NCBI GenBank assembly: GCA_037893225.1
Contig: JAZGUH010000074.1
Coordinates: forward strand, 620,001 to 684,000
Reading direction: 5' to 3'
Length of the DNA stretch: 64,000 bases
Origin: Hippasteria phrygiana
Lineage: Eukaryota; Echinodermata; Asteroidea; Valvatida; Goniasteridae
Position numbers and translations under genes: made by a program. This document shows positions 59,945-64,000 of this stretch, one piece after another. The notes beneath the pieces were generated by a model. The model was not told the DNA's origin, ran no database searches, and worked only from the letters and a program-made list of their open reading frames with translations. Each line of letters starts with the position of its first letter. The stretch's first letter is position 1.

Positions 59945-59990
59945 GAAAATTCACATTTTGATGACGTCATCATGACGTCACGCATTTTAC
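59945..59990 (+). repeat. solo fragment of the CRE-palindrome family
   Basis: TCACATTTTGATGACGTCAT and CATGACGTCACGCATTTTAC match the block junctions at 25.3-28.1 kb. Confidence 0.7.
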
Positions 59991-61544
59991 CCGACTCTGT
60001 GCACATCTCCACGATATGGATTTTACACAACTTTTTAGATTGCTGCATTATAAGAACCGATACCGCAGCCAGCAGTGAAGCAAACTCCACTGGCTTACTC
60101 GAGCAGGACTTGAATCACGACACCTGCAGTAGTCCAAAACACTGCCGTCGTAGGTGTCGAGCATCGAGTATCGTAAAGCACCAACATGCATTGCGTGAAA
60201 ACACTTTGTTTGGAAAGAGAAGACACCAAAAATGTACAACATTGACTCCATACTGACACATCAATCTGTAGAATTGTAAACTTCGCGGTTTTTATGTCAT
60301 TCTGGAGACAAATATACCAAGAATCGTTGCGTCTGTTGCTCACACATATAATTTTTGTGTGAAGATTCTTGTTTCTCCTATCGTAACGATACTGACTTTC
60401 ATCTTCTTCCTCATCAATACTATACTATTCGTTAGTGGACACAACTCAGCTGTGATAATTGTCTTTACTCTATTAGCTTCTTAACAATGTGTCCGTCGCG
60501 ACTTGCCCTGTTTCCATTCCAACCTTTATTGAAATTGGGCTTTATTGTGCACCAACATTTTCCAAAACTTCTAATGGGTATAGCCTACACGGTTGTTATG
60601 AACAAAAATTACCTACGCCGATCTGTTCGCATTTTTCCTGCCCCTGTGTCTCTAAAGAGCGTTTTGGGGCCCCATGGTGTTGAGGGATTTTAAAGAACAC
60701 AGAGTCCCACCTCACCTCATGATTGTGACCTAATTCCGAGCATCTTTGATAAATTTGAAACGAGAATGTTCCATTTAGTCATAAGGTGGAGGGATCTTTT
60801 TCAATGTATGCTCTGCAGGTTAGGAATTAAGCACGACATGAGGTGGAGACTAACATTACCCAAAAGTTATGGGTGACACCCCCCCCCCCCCCCCCCCCAA
60901 TAAATACAAAAGGAACTGAAAGATAAGTCAAGCTTTGTATTGGCGTATCTAGCTTAGTCACCTCAGTTCATTCATGTCGTGGTAAACTTCCATGTGCAGT
61001 AAACCCACGATTGTTGAAGTAAGGTCGATCATTGCTCAGCGTATTTAGTTAACAACTAAGCATCTTTCTCTGACAGTTATAAACCAACCTCGTGAGGACA
61101 CGGGAGACGGACCTTGCCGTGTCTTGTTAAATGTGGTGATAGCCAGGTAACACCGGATAACCTCGTCTAATGCACTCAATTACCACCAAGTGACTTGCAT
61201 TTAACACTGATGTCTTCCACACATGTAGAAAGTGGTTCCATAGCCAGTCTTTCTAGCCTGGTGGCTACATAGGATGAACAAATCTGCAGATGTACAGCCA
61301 CACCGAATGGAAAATTATTCCAGACCAAAAATTATCACTAAATCATTGTAGATTTGTGTGTATTGTGCGCATGTTTATCGAGGGCGGGAACAGGAGTCCT
61401 CTATTGGCAAACTCGGGCTTTGTTGGAAAACGCGCACAAAACCAATGGGAGAGATTGCACAAGAGTTAAGAGTACAAACGGCAAACCCGGGGGTGTATGT
61501 CAAGGACAGGAAACAAAAGATTGACACAAGAGGACAAAGTCAGA

Positions 61545-61765
61545 TGCTGTGTTGGGTTTGTTTTTTGCATTCAATTGGGGACCTTTAACAATAGAGGACT
61601 ATTTTATTATGGGGTCCCCGGTTGAGAAAGGTCCCCGGTTGAAAATCGTGTGCAAAACCAATGAGGGTCCTTGCCAAAAAGTAAAAGTATATATGAACAA
61701 TAGTAGGACAATAGGAGGTCCCCGATTGAAGGTGTTTCCACACTTATGTGGGTGTGCCTTGTACC
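61545..61765 (-). repeat. GGTCCCCGATTG family, inverted copy
   Basis: Inverted relative of the 46.3-kb copy: TTTTGCATTCAATTGGGGA, GGTCCCCGGTTGAGAAAGG, CAAAACCAATGAGGGTCC and AGGAGGTCCCCGATTG. Open frames over it on both strands are repeat-derived. Confidence 0.7.
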
Positions 61766-62210
61766 ACTCCACGAAAGCGCAGGGCGTGGTGTGAACCTTC
61801 CCTATTTCCCCATTGTGACTTGAAGGTATGAAATGTAAACCAAACCATCCCGAGTGGACCGGCTTGGTTAAACCACGAGCGTGCACACGGCACGGTTTAC
61901 TTGAATAAGCACTTCATTGTAGCATCACTACATGCGGTCCATGATGACGACATGTAAAAAAGGTGTATAAGTTTAGCATTAGTTGAGTAATGCATACTCA
62001 TCAGAATGGATTAAATCCAGCAAAAGTTAATAACTTTTTAGAGAAGTAATTCCCTTGTGGTTGTTTGGGAAGCTCCAATATCTAGTGGTTTCCCACGAGC
62101 CAGTTCAATCATTATGGATTAATGGATTGCGTGCGGAGTGGTACATCGCTGTTCGTCCCTCGGGCCCACCCTCAAACATGCTAAATGTTTCAGTGATTTT
62201 GTGGGCTGAC

Positions 62211-62784
62211 TACGGAAGCTTAAAGTGACCATCCACGTTTCTGCGTTTCTCTGATAGATTTTCATGGAAAGATGGAATACTTAGATATTTCAGACGTCTT
62301 TCCACGATATGGCATCTCAGAAAAACATCTTTCCAAGAAAATAGTACCTCGGAAAGACATACGATAACATGGAAAGATGTCTTTCTGAGATACAATTATC
62401 GTCTAGGGGCGGATCTAGCCTTTCATTTAGGGAGGGGTTGTACCCGCCTATACCGGTACAGTGTATGGACCAGCGGTATACCCACTGGTAACAAGGATGT
62501 GGTTTAGCATTGCTTATCACAACTTTGCTCTGCAAGGGAGGGGGGGGGGGGGGGGGTTGCAACCCCCACAGCCCCCCTCTAGATCCGCCCCTGCATGGAA
62601 AGACGTCTTTCCGAGATACGATTATCGTGGAAAGACGTCTTTCTGAGATACGTTATCTTGGAAAGACGTCAGTCCGAGATACGATTATCACAGAAAGACG
62701 TCTGAAATATCTCAGTATTCTATCTTTCCGTGAAAATCTATCAAAGAAACGCAGAAACTTGGATGGTCACTTTAAGCTTCCGTA
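62211..62784. mobile_element. foldback element with 6-bp target duplication
   Basis: Ends TACGGAAGCTTAAAGTGACC and its inverse; arms of about 195 bp pair along their length (62211-62403 with 62594-62784). The direct repeat GCTGAC at 62205-62210 and 62785-62790 flanks it. Arms consist of a repeated ~28-bp unit holding GGAAAGACGTCTTTCC, itself a 16-bp palindrome, followed by GAGATACGATTATC. The centre is occupied by another small element. No coding capacity; superfamily not assigned. Confidence 0.85.
62404..62593. mobile_element. small MITE in the loop of the foldback
   Basis: AGGGGCGGATCTAG at the left and CTAGATCCGCCCCT at the right, a perfect 14-bp inverted pair; a G-run is inside. No target duplication was found at its junctions, so insertion into the loop is inferred from the ends only. 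AGGGGCGGATC ends are common in hAT-type MITEs. Confidence 0.6.
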
Positions 62785-62799
62785 GCTGACGGACACAGG

Positions 62800-64000
62800 A
62801 TGTCGGTTGAAATAATGATAAATATCATTCTGAATGATCCGGTCACGTGTGAACGTTCCACGTTGCAGAACAGCCCCTCCCACGTAAAAGGGTGATAGGG
62901 AGTATACAAATAGCCCTTCACCTAGAGTGGTTTTTAGCCGTGTAGGTCTATGGGCCGACTTCCATAATAATAATTGTTAAAAACATTTCTAATGATCTTA
63001 ATTTTGGAAATTTTCTGGTGTTACCACCATGGAGTCAACAATCGGTGTTTTTAACACTTATTTTTTCCTTCTTTTTGCTAGGCCTATAGGCCTAGCAGCT
63101 TTGTAAGTTGCATTAACTTCAGAAGTTCAGGATCCAAATACGTTGTGCTCTATGTATGGATAGCGAATGAAGCCTTGCGCGTGTATTCCATTCGTTTTCA
63201 CTGCACTTCTGGATCCAAATGACGTTACACCTACGGAGAGGATTGGTCTATATATGAAAATGTGAAGTAATGTTGTCGCACCGTGTTTACTACCGTAGTA
63301 TACGATTTCTCCGACCAATAAAAAAGTATTTTGTATGCTTATTTTGAGAAAACATTTTTACTTTGTATTAGAGGCCTAAAGGAAATCATTGTTGATTCCT
63401 TCTTTGAGTTTGAAAAACGTAGTTTTGGTGTTGTCACTAAAACATCAGGTAAATATTGGAATAATCCCAACTTGTTTGTACGGAAATGCATGGCGTGATA
63501 CGCCCCCAACTGGCTGCACGGATTCTACGTCATTACATCGTTGGCCCATTGTTCATCCTGATTTGTTCGGTAAATGATACCGGTATCCCATTTCAAGAAA
63601 TTATGCAGACTGAGACGCGTGTAATTTTCCGTTTGACGCTCTCTGGGTCCCATTCGAATACATTGAAGTTAAGTTGTATGCGGTCCACTGTTCTTTGAAA
63701 TTACTTCAATGGGTGAATCTCGATTTCTATTGTGTGCTCCATGAGGTGATTATGCCTTGACAACTGTTTACTGTTGGAAAAAACAAAGAATTGCTGCCCA
63801 AGTTAATTTGAAAGGAAACAACTTTATTTAAAAGTTGAATGATTGTGTGAAATTTTAAGTTGACTTTTGGTTGTGCTTGTTTTAGTCATCTGAATTTATG
63901 TTAAATTCAAAAGGAAACGGCACTTCGCCATGCTGTAAATTAATATTTAGACGTATTGTTGCTATGTTAAATCCCTTTTAATTCATCAAACAAACCACAA
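62800..64000. other. 3' end of the window, nothing recognised
   Basis: A CTAGAGTGGTTTTTAGCCGTGT fragment near 62922 (repeat of 36160/53265) and the TAGGCCTA pair at 63080. No gene. Confidence 0.35.

Larger units (their letters stand above)
59010..62200. other. intergenic stretch without supported genes
   Basis: It includes a fragment of the CRE-palindrome family at 59945-59990, a C-run at 60881 and the repeat at 61545. Opposite-strand frames at 60048-60343 look like chance. Confidence 0.35.
47980..63091. repeat. zone enriched in the palindrome TAGGCCTA
   Basis: About 21 exact TAGGCCTA octamers, for example near 47980, 48228, 48505, 48971, 51311, 52681, 54589, 55850, 55953, 56198, 56217, 57560 and two back to back at 63080. 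Only two are found before 47980 (near 33112 and 38690). Confidence 0.8.

Overview
This is a window of animal nuclear DNA, roughly 95 % non-coding. One split gene, introns with GT..AG borders of up to 23 kb, poly(A)-tailed and terminal-inverted-repeat transposons, tRNA-like SINE heads, decayed LINE reverse transcriptase and many homopolymer runs all say metazoan. The dense TAGGCCTA palindromes in the last 16 kb and the repeat style suggest an invertebrate deuterostome (echinoderm, hemichordate or lancelet). That is an impression, not a proof; no rRNA, mitochondrial or bacterial sequence is seen.

The only confident protein-coding gene is on the + strand at 17-44947: the last six exons seen here of a WD40-repeat protein. 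Exons are 17-174, 1535-1675, 13484-13565, 14681-14847, 37709-37796 and 44804-44947. Spliced, they give one open frame of 259 residues plus a stop, making about six WD40 blades. The 5' part lies outside the window. Blade style resembles the F-box/WD40 (Cdc4/Fbw) group of substrate receptors, but no F-box is visible, so the exact family is open.

The introns are a transposon museum. Intron 2 (1676-13483) carries a TTAA-flanked piggyBac-type MITE, a nested hAT-like element, a tRNA-like SINE, foldbacks and a CAGGGTTCC hAT element. Intron 3 holds a LINE tail split by a GC-rich MITE. Intron 4 (14848-37708) holds several copies of a GTGTACATGATTGG MITE, a Harbinger-type MITE, LINE remnants, a 3.9 kb two-unit retroposon-like block with about 30 perfect TGACGTCA (CRE) palindromes, a hierarchical 23/118-bp satellite, a MITE nested inside another MITE, and a hAT-like element with GAGACC hexamer ends. 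Intron 5 (37797-44803) holds a second hAT-like element with GGACTC hexamer arrays and a perfect 8-bp target duplication.

Downstream of the gene (44948-64000) there is a 17-bp minisatellite 13 bp after the stop, a SINE, then about 18 kb without a recognisable host gene. It contains a Penelope-type hammerhead-like motif, a LINE reverse transcriptase fragment, a large foldback element with a 6-bp target duplication, and the TAGGCCTA-rich zone. Most other open frames are short and look like chance or repeat-derived frames.
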